From: Paraburkholderia aromaticivorans
GTDB lineage: Bacteria > Pseudomonadota > Gammaproteobacteria > Burkholderiales > Burkholderiaceae
DNA length: 64,000 bases
Reading direction: 5' to 3'
NCBI RefSeq assembly: GCF_012689525.1
Contig: NZ_CP051516.1
Coordinates: 62,001-126,000 of the forward strand
In this document: positions 1 through 8,923 of the stretch, one piece after another
How positions within the stretch are numbered: the stretch's first letter is position 1
Layout: every line of letters starts with the position of its first letter
The notes under the pieces: model-generated
The model's database searches: none
What the model was told of the DNA's origin: nothing
What the model saw: only the letters and a program-made list of their open reading frames with translations
Position numbers and translations under genes: made by a program

Positions 1-229
1 AAATCCGAACTATCTTTGGGAATTGTTCAGAAAGGCTCTGGTAAGTCGGTCCGGGTTTGGGTCGAACGCGTAATGATACCTTATAATTTTGGATGTTTTG
101 AAGGAAACGGACGGCACTTTTTGCCTCCGCTGGCCCCTTTTTCGAGGTCTTCCTCCAGCGTCGTAACCCACTGTCGCAGCGCTGTTTTTTTCCGTGCTGC
201 GGCGGTCCACCACATTTTCCGGTGACTGC
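1..229 (+). promoter_or_regulatory. gatC upstream region
   Basis: No gene is supported here. A perfect TATAAT lies at 82-87, which could be the -10 element of a gatC promoter, but the best upstream match (TTGGGT at 57-62) is weak and 19 bp away. In many Burkholderia genomes the divergent mreB operon starts just to the left; that gene would lie outside this window, so some of this DNA may also serve it. That placement is from general knowledge, not from the sequence. Confidence 0.3.
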
Positions 230-529
230 ATGGCTCTGACCCTGACCGATGTAAAACGCATCGCGCATCTTGCGCGGCTCGAACTGGCCGACGCCGACGC
301 TGAGCACACGCTCGTCCAGCTCAACGATTTTTTCGGCCTTGTCGAGCAGATGCAGGCGGTCGATACCACCGGCATCGCGCCGCTTGCCCATCCGATCGAG
401 CAGATCGAAGACGTTGCGCTGCGTCTGCGTGACGACGCGGTGACCGAAACGGTCGAACGCGAAGCTTTCCAGCGCCCGGCGCCGGCCGTGCAGGAAGGCC
501 TGTACCTAGTGCCGAAGGTGATCGAGTAA
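230..529 (+). CDS. gatC: Asp/Glu-tRNA(Asn/Gln) amidotransferase subunit C
   Basis: This 99-residue protein is the small subunit of the GatCAB amidotransferase, which converts misacylated Glu-tRNA(Gln) and Asp-tRNA(Asn) to the amidated forms in organisms lacking a direct synthetase. GatC wraps around GatA and GatB and stabilises the complex. The N-terminus [19 protein letters not shown] and the C-terminal [15 protein letters not shown] are typical of the family, and the length matches. I chose the ATG at 230; an in-frame upstream extension to 194 would add 12 residues not seen in the family. It is followed after 193 bp by gatA and then gatB, the usual order. Confidence 0.95.
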   Translation: MALTLTDVKRIAHLARLELADADAEHTLVQLNDFFGLVEQMQAVDTTGIAPLAHPIEQIEDVALRLRDDAVTETVEREAFQRPAPAVQEGLYLVPKVIE

Positions 530-679
530 CACCCGCGCATCGAGCCCGGCGCGGCGCGCAAGTCAGCCTTCCGGCGAGTCACCACGCAGCGGCATATCGC
601 CTCGTGACTCCAGTGCTTGCATGATCGTCGTCTCTGGCTTCCTCGGCTCGGCTTGCCGGCGGGCGGCCGAATGCCTCCA

Positions 680-701
680 CGGCAGCGTGACTACGCTGCC
701 G
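680..701 (+). promoter_or_regulatory. Hairpin just upstream of gatA
   Basis: CGGCAGCGT (680-688) and ACGCTGCCG (693-701) form a perfect 9-bp stem with a 4-nt GACT loop. It ends 8 nt before the AGGA ribosome-binding site of gatA and has no U-tract, so it is not an intrinsic terminator. A role in adjusting gatA expression or protecting the processed mRNA is only a guess. Confidence 0.35.
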
Positions 702-722
702 CGCTCTTCAGGATAAAACGCA

Positions 723-2210
723 ATGCATGAAAAAAGTTTGACCGAACTGCGCGCCGCACTGACGGCCAAGGAATGCTCCGCAGTCGAACTGGCGCAGCTC
801 TATCTGAAGCGGATCGACGCGGCCAACAGCCTGAACGCATTCATCCAGGTCGATCCCGATCTGACGCTCGCGCAGGCGAAAGCCGCGGACGCGCTGCTCC
901 ATACCGGCCACGCCGGCCCGCTGGTCGGCCTGCCGATCGCGCACAAGGACGTGTTCGTCACCAAGGGCTGGCGCTCCACCGCCGGCTCGAAAATGCTGTC
1001 GAACTACGAGAGCCCGTTCGACGCGACCGTGGTCGCGCGTCTGCAGAAGGCCGGCATGGTGTGCGTGGGCAAGACCAATATGGACGAGTTCGCAATGGGC
1101 TCATCCAACGAGAATTCGTACTTTGGTCCCGTGCAGAATCCGTGGGATGTTAAGGCTGTGCCGGGCGGTTCGTCGGGCGGGTCGGCTGCGGCTGTGGCCG
1201 CTCGCCTCACGCCTGCCGCGACTGGTACGGATACCGGCGGCTCGATCCGTCAGCCGGCGTCGTTCTCGGGCATCACCGGCATCAAGCCGACGTACGGCCG
1301 CGTGTCGCGTTACGGCATGATCGCGTTCGCCTCGTCGCTGGATCAGGGCGGTCCGATGGCGCAAAGCGCCGCGGATTGCGCCACGCTGCTCAACGCCATG
1401 GCTGGTTTCGACGAGCGCGATTCGACCAGCCTCGTGCGCGACGACGAAGACTACACGCGTTACCTCGGCAAATCGTGGAAAGAAGACGGCGCCGACAAGC
1501 CGCTCGCTGGCCTGCGCATCGGCCTGCCGAAAGAGTATTTCGGCGCCGGCCTCGCCGATGACGTGCGCGCGTCGATCGACGCCGCGCTGAAGCAATACGA
1601 AGCGCTCGGCGCCACGCTGGTCGAAGTCTCGCTGCCGAAAACAGAGTTGTCGATTCCGGTGTATTACGTGATTGCGCCGGCGGAGGCTTCGTCGAACCTG
1701 TCGCGTTTCGACGGCGTGCGCTTTGGTCATCGCGCCGCGGAGTATCGCGATCTGCTCGACATGTACAAGAAGTCGCGCGCCGAAGGGTTCGGCCCGGAAG
1801 TGAAGCGCCGCATTCTGGTCGGCGCGTACGTGCTGTCGCACGGCTATTACGACGCGTACTACCTGCAGGCGCAGAAGATCCGCCGCATCATCGCGCAGGA
1901 TTTCCAGGAAGCGTTCAAGCAGTGCGACGTGATCATGGGACCTGTCGCGCCTTCGGTGGCGTGGGACCTCGGCGCGAAGGGCGACGATCCGGTGCAGATG
2001 TATCTGGCGGACATCTATACGCTGTCGGTAAGCCTCGCCGGTTTGCCGGGCATGAGCGTGCCGTGCGGCTTCGGCGCGGGCGCGAATGCGCAGCGTCCGG
2101 TCGGTTTGCAGATCATCGGCAACTATTTCAATGAAGCCCGGATGCTCCAGGTGGCCGACGCGTTCCAGCGCGCGACCGACTGGCACCGTAAAGCACCGGC
2201 AGGAGTGTGA
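723..2210 (+). CDS. gatA: Asp/Glu-tRNA amidotransferase subunit A
   Basis: This 495-residue amidase-signature protein is the glutaminase subunit of GatCAB. It hydrolyses glutamine and channels ammonia to GatB. The amidase Ser-cisSer-Lys triad is visible as Lys75 (in GLPIAHKDV), Ser150 (in [12 protein letters not shown]) and Ser174 (in [16 protein letters not shown]). Length and motif spacing match characterised GatA proteins. The ATG at 723 follows an AGGA about 10 nt upstream. The stop codon is 5 nt before the gatB start, and the gatB Shine-Dalgarno lies inside the last codons of gatA, so translation of the two is probably coupled. Confidence 0.97.
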   Translation: MHEKSLTELRAALTAKECSAVELAQLYLKRIDAANSLNAFIQVDPDLTLAQAKAADALLHTGHAGPLVGLPIAHKDVFVTKGWRSTAGSKMLSNYESPFDATVVARLQKAGMVCVGKTNMDEFAMGSSNENSYFGPVQNPWDVKAVPGGSSGGSAAAVAARLTPAATGTDTGGSIRQPASFSGITGIKPTYGRVSRYGMIAFASSLDQGGPMAQSAADCATLLNAMAGFDERDSTSLVRDDEDYTRYLGKSWKEDGADKPLAGLRIGLPKEYFGAGLADDVRASIDAALKQYEALGATLVEVSLPKTELSIPVYYVIAPAEASSNLSRFDGVRFGHRAAEYRDLLDMYKKSRAEGFGPEVKRRILVGAYVLSHGYYDAYYLQAQKIRRIIAQDFQEAFKQCDVIMGPVAPSVAWDLGAKGDDPVQMYLADIYTLSVSLAGLPGMSVPCGFGAGANAQRPVGLQIIGNYFNEARMLQVADAFQRATDWHRKAPAGV

Positions 2211-2215
2211 ACACC

Positions 2216-3691
2216 ATGGCCAAGCAATGGGAAGTCGTGATCGGTCTGGAGACCCACGCGCAACTGTCGACTCAATCGAAGATTTTTTCCGGCACCGCGA
2301 CGCAATTCGGCGCGGCGCCGAACACGCAAGCCAGCCCGGTCGATCTGGCCTTGCCCGGCACCTTGCCGGTAATGAACCGCGGCGCTGTGGAACGCGCGAT
2401 CCAGTTCGGCCTCGCGATCGGCGCGACGGTGGCGCCGCGCAGCATCTTCGCGCGCAAGAATTATTTTTACCCCGATCTGCCGAAGGGCTATCAGATCAGC
2501 CAGTACGAAATCCCTGTTGTGCAGGGCGGCCAGGTGACGATTCAGGTGCCGGCCAATGAAAAGGCGGGCAAGGAAGCGTACGAGAAAGTCGTTAACCTGA
2601 CGCGCGCCCACCTCGAAGAAGACGCGGGCAAATCGCTGCACGAAGACTTCGCGGGCATGACCGGCATCGACCTGAATCGTGCGGGCACGCCGTTGCTCGA
2701 AATCGTCACCGAGCCGGAAATGCGCAGCGCGGCCGAAGCAGTCGCCTACGCGAAGACGCTGCACACGCTCGTCACGTGGCTCGGCATCTGCGATGGCAAC
2801 ATGCAGGAAGGCTCGTTCCGTTGCGACGCGAACGTGTCGGTGCGTCCGGTCGGCCAGGCCGAATTCGGCACGCGCGCCGAGATCAAGAACCTGAACTCGT
2901 TCCGCTTCCTCGAAGAAGCGATTCAGTACGAAGTACGCCGTCAGATCGAACTGATCGAAGACGGCGGCACGGTGGTGCAGGAAACGCGTCTGTACGATCC
3001 GGACAAGCGCGAAACGCGCTCCATGCGCAGCAAGGAAGACGCGCACGATTACCGCTATTTCCCCGATCCCGATCTGATGCCGCTCGTGATCGACGCGGCG
3101 TGGATCGAGCGCGTCAAGGCAGAGATGACGGAGCTGCCGGTGGCGATTCAACAGCGCTTCGTGTCGCAATACGGTTTGACGCCGTACGACGCCAACGTGC
3201 TGACGTCGAGCAAAGCCATGGCCGCGTACTACGAAGCGGTGGTGAGCAAAGTCGGCCCGGCCAACGCCAAGGCTGCGGCTAACTGGCTGATGGGCGAAGT
3301 GTCGTCGCAACTGAATCGCGAGGGTCTCGACTTTGCCGGGAGCCCGGTGTCGTCTGCGCAACTTGCGTTGCTGCTGCAGCGTATCGCCGACGGCACGATC
3401 TCCAACAAGATCGCGAAGGAAATTTTCCTCGCGATCTGGGAAGAGAAGGCTACCGACGAAGCCGCCGCCGACCGCATCATCGAGGCGAAAGGGCTGAAGC
3501 AGATTTCGGATACGGGCGCGCTGGAAGCGATCATCGACGAAGTGCTCGCCGCGAACCCCAAGTCGGTCGAGGAATTCCGCGCCGGCAAGGAAAAGGCATT
3601 CAACGCGCTGATCGGTCAGGCAATGAAAGCGACGAAGGGCAAGGCCAATCCGGCGCAGGTGAACGAACTGTTGAAGAAGAAGCTGTCCTGA
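2216..3691 (+). CDS. gatB: Asp/Glu-tRNA amidotransferase subunit B
   Basis: This 491-residue protein is the kinase/amidotransferase subunit. It phosphorylates the misacylated amino acid on the tRNA and then amidates it with ammonia from GatA. The N-terminal [13 protein letters not shown], the [18 protein letters not shown] block, the [15 protein letters not shown] block and a C-terminal YqeY/GatB tail ([20 protein letters not shown]) identify it. I placed the start at ATG 2216, which has AGGAG at 2201-2205. A GTG at 2207 is in frame but sits directly against the Shine-Dalgarno, so it is less likely. It closes the gatCAB operon. Confidence 0.97.
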   Translation: MAKQWEVVIGLETHAQLSTQSKIFSGTATQFGAAPNTQASPVDLALPGTLPVMNRGAVERAIQFGLAIGATVAPRSIFARKNYFYPDLPKGYQISQYEIPVVQGGQVTIQVPANEKAGKEAYEKVVNLTRAHLEEDAGKSLHEDFAGMTGIDLNRAGTPLLEIVTEPEMRSAAEAVAYAKTLHTLVTWLGICDGNMQEGSFRCDANVSVRPVGQAEFGTRAEIKNLNSFRFLEEAIQYEVRRQIELIEDGGTVVQETRLYDPDKRETRSMRSKEDAHDYRYFPDPDLMPLVIDAAWIERVKAEMTELPVAIQQRFVSQYGLTPYDANVLTSSKAMAAYYEAVVSKVGPANAKAAANWLMGEVSSQLNREGLDFAGSPVSSAQLALLLQRIADGTISNKIAKEIFLAIWEEKATDEAAADRIIEAKGLKQISDTGALEAIIDEVLAANPKSVEEFRAGKEKAFNALIGQAMKATKGKANPAQVNELLKKKLS

Positions 3692-3716
3692 GTTGACGCT
3701 GAAGTAGAGAAGCGCG

Positions 3717-3738
3717 GCTGAAGCGTTCGCGCTTCAGC
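3717..3738 (+). other. UUCG-loop hairpin after gatB
   Basis: GCTGAAGCG (3717-3725) and CGCTTCAGC (3730-3738) form a perfect 9-bp stem closed by a TTCG tetraloop, 25 nt after the gatB stop. No T-run follows it, so it may be an mRNA 3'-end stabiliser rather than a terminator. Confidence 0.45.
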
Positions 3739-3742
3739 TATC

Positions 3743-3790
3743 ACGGGCTGTTGCCGGAAACGAAAGTGGGGCAACGGCCCGTTTCATTTT
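3743..3790 (+). terminator. Probable intrinsic terminator of gatCAB
   Basis: The segments 3743-3755 and 3770-3782 form a 13-bp stem (one G-U pair) enclosing 14 nt, followed by the T-rich TTTCATTTT. It lies between gatB and the PPK2 gene and separates the two transcription units at least partly. Confidence 0.6.
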
Positions 3791-3829
3791 GCGGGTCCGT
3801 TAAACGAACGCAGATCACGGAGTGTGTGG

Positions 3830-4669
3830 ATGGCCAAGCAACCCGAACTCGACGATTTCCGCGTGCCGTATTTCGACGACGGCAAGAAAAAAAGCAAATT
3901 CTCGCTGAGCGATTTCGACCCGGCCGCCAAGCCGTTTTCGACCGGTTCGAAAGATTCCGACAAGGCGCGTCTGTCGGAGATCGGCGCGAAGCTCGACACT
4001 CTGCAAGAGTGTTTGCACGCGCAGCAGACGCGCCGTGTGTTGCTGGTGCTGCAGGGCATGGACACGAGCGGCAAGGACGGTACGATCCGCGCGGTGTTTC
4101 ATGAAGTCGATCCGCTCGGTTTGCGCATCGTGCCATTCAAGGCGCCGACGCCCGTCGAGCTCGCACACGATTTCCTCTGGCGCGTGCATTCGCAAGCGCC
4201 TGCCGCCGGTGAGCTGACGATCTTCAACCGCAGTCACTACGAAGATCTGCTGGTCCCCACTGTGCTCGGCACTTTGGATGAGCAAGCGTTCGTGCAACGC
4301 TGCTGCCACATTCGCCAGTTCGAACAGTTGCTGGCGTATAGCGGCACGGCCATCGTCAAGTGCATGCTGCACATTTCGAAAGACGAGCAACGTGCGCGTC
4401 TGCAGGCGCGCATCGACGATCCGAGCAAGCACTGGAAGTTCGACGTCGCCGATCTCGAAGCGCGTAAGCAGTGGGACAAGTATCAGGCGGCGTATCAGGA
4501 CGGGCTGGCCGCGACATCGACGGAATACGCGCCGTGGTACGTGATTCCGGCCGACTCGAAGACGCATCGCAACGTGATGGTCGCGGAGTTGCTGTTGCGC
4601 ACGTTCGAAGCGCTGAAGCTCGAATATCCCCCTGCCAAAGAGTCGCTGAAGGGCATCAAGGTCGAGTGA
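3830..4669 (+). CDS. ppk2: PPK2-family polyphosphate kinase
   Basis: This 279-residue protein belongs to the PPK2 family, cytoplasmic P-loop enzymes that transfer phosphate between inorganic polyphosphate and nucleotides. Walker A is GMDTSGKDG (residues 76-84), followed by the family block FNRSHYEDLLVP (from about residue 132). The length fits a single-domain PPK2; I cannot tell from sequence alone whether AMP, ADP or GDP is preferred. The ATG at 3830 has GGAG at 3819-3822; a GTG at 3824 overlaps that site and is less likely. It stands between the gatCAB terminator and the exonuclease III gene, 46 bp upstream of the latter. Confidence 0.88.
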   Translation: MAKQPELDDFRVPYFDDGKKKSKFSLSDFDPAAKPFSTGSKDSDKARLSEIGAKLDTLQECLHAQQTRRVLLVLQGMDTSGKDGTIRAVFHEVDPLGLRIVPFKAPTPVELAHDFLWRVHSQAPAAGELTIFNRSHYEDLLVPTVLGTLDEQAFVQRCCHIRQFEQLLAYSGTAIVKCMLHISKDEQRARLQARIDDPSKHWKFDVADLEARKQWDKYQAAYQDGLAATSTEYAPWYVIPADSKTHRNVMVAELLLRTFEALKLEYPPAKESLKGIKVE

Positions 4670-4715
4670 CCGTGCCCTTTTGCTCCATAAACGAATCGAA
4701 CATAAAAGGAACGAC

Positions 4716-5495
4716 ATGTTGCGTGTGATTACCGCGAACCTGAACGGCATTCGCTCAGCGGCGAAGAAGGGGTTTTTCGACTGGTTCGGAGAACAGAAGG
4801 CCGACGTGCTGTGCGTGCAGGAAATCAAATGCTCGCAGGACGACATGACGCCGGAATTCATGGCTCCGCACAACTTCACCGGCTATTTTCAACACGCCGT
4901 GAAGAAGGGTTATAGCGGTGCGGGCGTGTACACGCGTCACGAACCGGACGAAGTGGTGATCGGTTTCGGCAGTGAAGAGTTCGACCCGGAAGGGCGTTAT
5001 GTCGAATTGCGTTTCGGCAAGCTGTCGGTGATTTCGGTGTACGTGCCGTCGGGTTCGAGCGGCGACGAACGTCAGCAGGCCAAATACCGTTTCATGGACG
5101 AGTTCATGCCGCATCTCGCGGAACTGTCTCAGGAGCGTGAAGTGATCGTGTGCGGCGACGTCAACATCGTCCACAAGGAAATCGATATCAAGAACTGGAA
5201 GAGCAACCAGAAAAATTCGGGTTGCCTGCCGGAAGAGCGCGCATGGCTCACCAAACTATTCGATGAAGTGGGTTACGTCGACGTGTTCCGCACGCTCGAC
5301 CAGCGGCCGGAACAGTACACGTGGTGGAGCAATCGCGGCCAGGCGTACGCGAAGAACGTCGGGTGGCGGATCGATTATCACATCGCGACGGCGGGTATCG
5401 CGAGCAAGGCGAAACGCACCGACGTGTTCCGCGATATCAAGTTCAGCGACCATGCGCCGCTGACGGTGGATTACGACCACAAGGTCAAGAAGTAA
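4716..5495 (+). CDS. xth: Exodeoxyribonuclease III (AP endonuclease)
   Basis: This 259-residue protein is an exonuclease III/AP endonuclease of the endonuclease-exonuclease-phosphatase fold, acting in base excision repair. N-terminal LRVITANLNGIRSAA, the metal-binding glutamate in VLCVQEIKCS, the catalytic GDVNIVHKEIDIKN block and the C-terminal SDHAPLTVDY with its Asp-His pair are all present. The start at 4716 is preceded by AAAGGA at 4705-4710; an in-frame ATG at 4680 would add 12 non-homologous residues. Upstream of it is the PPK2 gene; downstream is a convergent gene on the minus strand, with a short GC hairpin (about 5503-5524) between them. Confidence 0.94.
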   Translation: MLRVITANLNGIRSAAKKGFFDWFGEQKADVLCVQEIKCSQDDMTPEFMAPHNFTGYFQHAVKKGYSGAGVYTRHEPDEVVIGFGSEEFDPEGRYVELRFGKLSVISVYVPSGSSGDERQQAKYRFMDEFMPHLAELSQEREVIVCGDVNIVHKEIDIKNWKSNQKNSGCLPEERAWLTKLFDEVGYVDVFRTLDQRPEQYTWWSNRGQAYAKNVGWRIDYHIATAGIASKAKRTDVFRDIKFSDHAPLTVDYDHKVKK

Positions 5496-5622
5496 GCACG
5501 GCAGGCGAGGCTGAAGTCTCGCCTTGTCAGGCCAGAGGCGCGAGCGCGCAGCAAGCGAACCGGCAGTTGGCCCTGTGGAAAGCGTTGTCGCGGAAGAAGC
5601 GGGCGCTTAAGGCCCGCGCGCC

Positions 5623-6909
5623 TCAGTCGCGGATCAGTTTGCGGCGCGGACGGCCCATGCCGGCGTAGTCCGGCAGCGCGTCCACCGTCTTGCCGATCGC
5701 CTTCGCATAGAGCGGCAGCATGTCCGGCAAGCGCTTGATGATGTCCTGACGGCGCGCCGGCGTGTAGGGATGCACGTAGATGAAGCCCTGATTGCGATTG
5801 CTGCGCGTGGCTTGCGCCAGCTTGTCCCAGAGCGTGACCGCCGCGCGCGGATCGAAGCCGGCGCGCGACGCGATATCGCTGCCGATCACGTCGGCTTCCG
5901 TTTCGTCGGTATTTTCGTACTTCATTTCCAGCAGGCGCGAGCCGATGCCGAGCGGTGCCGCGCCCAGATCGGCGAGCCCGAATAGCTGCGGGATCGTGCC
6001 GGACGAGTCGAGCTGGCTCGCCTGCAGTTGGCCGAGCCGCTCGCGTGCATGTTCACGCAGCGCATGCGCGATCTCATGGCCGATCAGCATGCCGAGTTCG
6101 TTGTCGTTCAGACGCGCGCGGTCGAGCAGGCCGCCGTAGACGACGATCTTGCCGCCCGGCAGACAGTACATGCGGATATCGGTCGAGCGCACCACCGCCA
6201 CATCCCACTTCCAGTTCTTGGCCCGCTCGTTCCATTTCAGCGAGTACGGAATCATCTTGTCGACGATCGAACGCACGCGCGTGACATGCGCGTCGGTGTC
6301 GGCGTACAGACGGTTTGCGTGCTCGGCGCCGTAGGCGATCTGGTTGAACTCTTCGGCGGCTTGCGCTTCGAGCATCGGCGATGGGATCAGGTTGCGGAAC
6401 ACCAGATAGCCGCCGTAGCGCAACTGCGTGTTCGGGGTGTACGACGCGGACGCCGGGGCGGGCATCGACGGGACACTAGGCGCTTTGGCGGTCGCGGGCG
6501 GAGAAGATGTCGCAGCGGGCGTTCTGGCCGTGACCGGAGCCGGCGGCGGTTGCGTCGATTGGGGTGACGAAGGTGATGAAGGCGACGAAGGCGACGAAGG
6601 CGGCGTTGCAGCGGCAGGCGCGCTGGTGGCATTGTTCGCGCCTTGTGCCGCCGATGTCGCATTTTCAGGGCTCGCGGCCGTCGCCGCTGCGGGCTTCGCC
6701 GTCGGCGCTGACGTCGTGGCCGGCGCCGCTGCGGGTGCACTGGTAGCGGCTGCCGGCACGGCTGCCGCATAGGCGTTCAATGGCGCGGCGAACGTCAGGC
6801 TCACACAGCCAAGCGCCCATACGGCGTGCAGCGCCACGCGGCTGCCCTTGACCGCAGCACGCCGGGACGCAATCGAGCGCGCCGCACCCTTCGAAAGAAG
6901 CGACTTCAC
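5623..6909 (-). CDS. Secreted M48-family zinc metalloprotease
   Basis: This 428-residue protein has a Sec signal peptide (about residues 1-49, ending AAPLNAYA), a long Ala/Pro/Ser/Thr-rich linker, and a C-terminal M48 peptidase domain. The zinc motif HEIAH is at 278-282 with a third ligand Glu at about 338 in DETEAD. It should act in the periplasm or at the envelope; related proteins (BepA/LoiP-like) take part in outer-membrane protein quality control, but the exact role here is unknown. I place the start at GTG 6909, which overlaps the ampG stop as GTGA. A much longer open frame continues upstream to 7368 but reads through ampG in another frame. The linker contains an in-frame 9-bp tandem repeat. 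Confidence 0.82.
   Translation of the reverse strand: MKSLLSKGAARSIASRRAAVKGSRVALHAVWALGCVSLTFAAPLNAYAAAVPAAATSAPAAAPATTSAPTAKPAAATAASPENATSAAQGANNATSAPAAATPPSSPSSPSSPSSPQSTQPPPAPVTARTPAATSSPPATAKAPSVPSMPAPASASYTPNTQLRYGGYLVFRNLIPSPMLEAQAAEEFNQIAYGAEHANRLYADTDAHVTRVRSIVDKMIPYSLKWNERAKNWKWDVAVVRSTDIRMYCLPGGKIVVYGGLLDRARLNDNELGMLIGHEIAHALREHARERLGQLQASQLDSSGTIPQLFGLADLGAAPLGIGSRLLEMKYENTDETEADVIGSDIASRAGFDPRAAVTLWDKLAQATRSNRNQGFIYVHPYTPARRQDIIKRLPDMLPLYAKAIGKTVDALPDYAGMGRPRRKLIRD
6566..6601. repeat. In-frame 9-bp tandem repeat (4 copies)
   Basis: Four consecutive 9-bp units of the type GACGAAGGC (plus strand) lie inside the M48 protease gene and encode a repeated Ser-Pro-Ser tripeptide in the linker. 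The unit is a multiple of three, so copy-number change would alter linker length without a frameshift. Confidence 0.85.
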
Positions 6910-8300
6910 GACTGCTTCCTCCACGGCGCGATGCGCAGCAGAAGCAACATGCCGGGCAAACCCAACGCGGTACAAACGATGAAGTAATCGAACCAGCCGA
7001 TCCGCGCGACCACGTAGCCGCTTGCCGCAGAAGCCAGCGTGCGCGGCACGGAAGCGAGGCTCGTGAAGAGCGCGAACTGGGTAGCGGTGTAGCGCGGATC
7101 GGTGGTACTGGCGATATAGGCGGTGAATGCCGCCATCGTCAGCCCAGTGGCAAAGGTTTCCAACCCGTAGACGAGCGCCAGCGCAACTGAACGCGGCTCG
7201 AGCTGCACAGCCCAATCGACGCCCACCAGCGCCAGCAGTTTCGTCGTGCCTTCGCTCAACCCGACGGCGATGTCGTAGATAGCCACGAGACCGGGCGAAG
7301 CCGGTCCGAGATGCGCGAGCCATGCAAAGCCGAGCGTCGACACCATCTGCAGGATGCCGAAGATCCACAACCCACGTCCGATGCCGATTTTCATCAGCCA
7401 GATTCCGCCGACGATCCCACCCGCCAGGCTCGCGCCGAAAGCAGTGGTCTTCGCGATCACACCGATCTGCGTGCGCGAAAAGCCGATGTCGAGAAAGAAC
7501 GACGTAGACAGCGTGGTCGCCATCGTGTCGCCGAGCTTATACAGGAAGATGAAACCGAGCACGAACAGCGCGCCGCGCCAGCCGTCGCGTTGAATGAATT
7601 CCTTGAACGGCTGCACGATTGCTTCGCGCAGGTTCTTGGGCGGCGTGCCGTGGACTTCGGGTTCGCGCACGACCAGTGTCATGACCATGCCGGGCAGCAT
7701 GAACGCGGCCGTCACGATGAAAACGGTGCTCCACGGCAAATGGTCGGACAGGATCAACGCGAGCGAACCGGGCACGAGTGCCGCGATCTTGTACGCGTTC
7801 ACATGCACCGCGTTGCCGAGCCCCTGCTGCGTATCGCTCAACAACTCGCGCCGGTAGGCGTCGATCACGATGTCCTGGCTCGCGCCGAAAAACGCGACCA
7901 GCGCCGTCAAAGCCGCCACCGTCCAGATCGAGTCTTTAGGCGACACGAACCCCAAGGTGGCGATGGCGCCGGCCACCAGAATCTGCGTGACCAGCATCCA
8001 GCCGCGCCGTCTGCCCGGACGCCAGCCCGGAAAACGCGGGACGTAGCGGTCCATCAGCGGCGCCCAGATGAATTTCCAGGTGTACGGGAACTGGATCAGC
8101 GCAAAGAGGCCGATTTCCTTCAGATTGACGCCTTCGGAGCGTAACCACGCCTGCACCAGATAGACGAGCGTGAACAGCGGCAATCCCGACGTAAAGCCGA
8201 GAAAGACGCAGATCAGCATGCGCGTATTCAGGAACGCGCGCCAGCCGGGATGTTCTTCGTGAGCGGTAAGTGCAGGCGCCTCGTGCGGCGGGTTCGACAT
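6906..8300 (-). CDS. ampG: AmpG-type muropeptide MFS permease
   Basis: This 464-residue inner-membrane protein resembles AmpG, which imports anhydro-muropeptides from the periplasm for cell-wall recycling and feeds the AmpR/AmpC signalling pathway. The family features seen are the early LGFTSGLPLFTLVYLVQAWL segment, followed by KEIGLFALIQFPYTWKF, then FFGASQDIVIDAYRREL in the next helical pair; about 12 or more hydrophobic segments follow. The start ATG at 8300 fits. It is flanked by metW upstream and by the M48 protease gene, which it overlaps by 4 nt (GTGA), so the permease and the envelope protease are probably co-translated. Confidence 0.88.
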   Translation of the reverse strand: MSNPPHEAPALTAHEEHPGWRAFLNTRMLICVFLGFTSGLPLFTLVYLVQAWLRSEGVNLKEIGLFALIQFPYTWKFIWAPLMDRYVPRFPGWRPGRRRGWMLVTQILVAGAIATLGFVSPKDSIWTVAALTALVAFFGASQDIVIDAYRRELLSDTQQGLGNAVHVNAYKIAALVPGSLALILSDHLPWSTVFIVTAAFMLPGMVMTLVVREPEVHGTPPKNLREAIVQPFKEFIQRDGWRGALFVLGFIFLYKLGDTMATTLSTSFFLDIGFSRTQIGVIAKTTAFGASLAGGIVGGIWLMKIGIGRGLWIFGILQMVSTLGFAWLAHLGPASPGLVAIYDIAVGLSEGTTKLLALVGVDWAVQLEPRSVALALVYGLETFATGLTMAAFTAYIASTTDPRYTATQFALFTSLASVPRTLASAASGYVVARIGWFDYFIVCTALGLPGMLLLLRIAPWRKQS

Positions 8301-8314
8301 GTGTATAAGTTGCG

Positions 8315-8923
8315 TTAGCTTTTCTTGACGCGATAGACCGCAAGACTACCACGCCAGTTCACGCCCCAACGCACCACCTGACCGTCGTGCAGCACCACGC
8401 GGTCGAGAATCTCGATGCCGACTTCCGGCGCGAGCGCCTCGAAATCTTCGATCGTCAGTACCCGCACGTTCGGCGTGTTGTGCCACTGATAAGGCAGCGA
8501 CTTCGACACCGGCATGCGGCCCTGCAACACCGACAGCCGATGCGCCCAGTAGCCGAAGTTCGGGAACGACACGATGCATTCCTTGCCGACCCGCACGGTC
8601 TCGCGCAGGATTGCCGCCGTCTGATGAATGGTTTGCAGCGTCTGCGACAGAATCGCGAAATCAAAGCTGCCGTCTTCGAACAGGCGCAGGCCGTCTTCCA
8701 GATTCTGCTGGATCACGTTGACGCCGTTTTGTGTCGACGCCAGCACGCCCGCGTCGTTGATTTCGATGCCGTAGCCCTGCACCTCCAGCTCTTCGGTCAG
8801 GAGCGAGAGCAGCGAGCCGTCGCCGCAGCCCAGATCCAGCACCGTGGCGCGCGGTTCGACCCAGCGGGCGATCGCGCGGAAGTCCGGGCGCAGCGCCAGG
8901 TAATCGAGTGCTCGCTGGTTCAT
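8315..8923 (-). CDS. metW: Methionine biosynthesis protein MetW
   Basis: This 202-residue class I SAM-dependent methyltransferase-fold protein is MetW, which in proteobacteria is encoded next to metX and needed for full homoserine acyltransferase function in methionine synthesis. The SAM-binding motif I is DLGCGDGSL (residues 30-38), and the family block [12 protein letters not shown] and [17 protein letters not shown] are present. Its ATG overlaps the metX stop as ATGA (8920-8923), showing translational coupling. Length is standard. Ampg follows after 14 bp, so ampG and the M48 gene may be carried on the same transcript. Confidence 0.95.
   Translation of the reverse strand: MNQRALDYLALRPDFRAIARWVEPRATVLDLGCGDGSLLSLLTEELEVQGYGIEINDAGVLASTQNGVNVIQQNLEDGLRLFEDGSFDFAILSQTLQTIHQTAAILRETVRVGKECIVSFPNFGYWAHRLSVLQGRMPVSKSLPYQWHNTPNVRVLTIEDFEALAPEVGIEILDRVVLHDGQVVRWGVNWRGSLAVYRVKKS

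Noticed and set aside
1101..2186. Long minus-strand open frame of 361 codons
   Set aside because: It is antisense to gatA, Arg/His/Val-rich as usual for the complement of a GC-rich gene, and resembles no family.
6910..7368. N-terminal extension of the M48 protease by 153 residues
   Set aside because: It lies completely in ampG in a different frame, is Arg/His-rich, and would place the signal peptide in the middle; GTG 6909 with a 4-nt overlap explains the gene.
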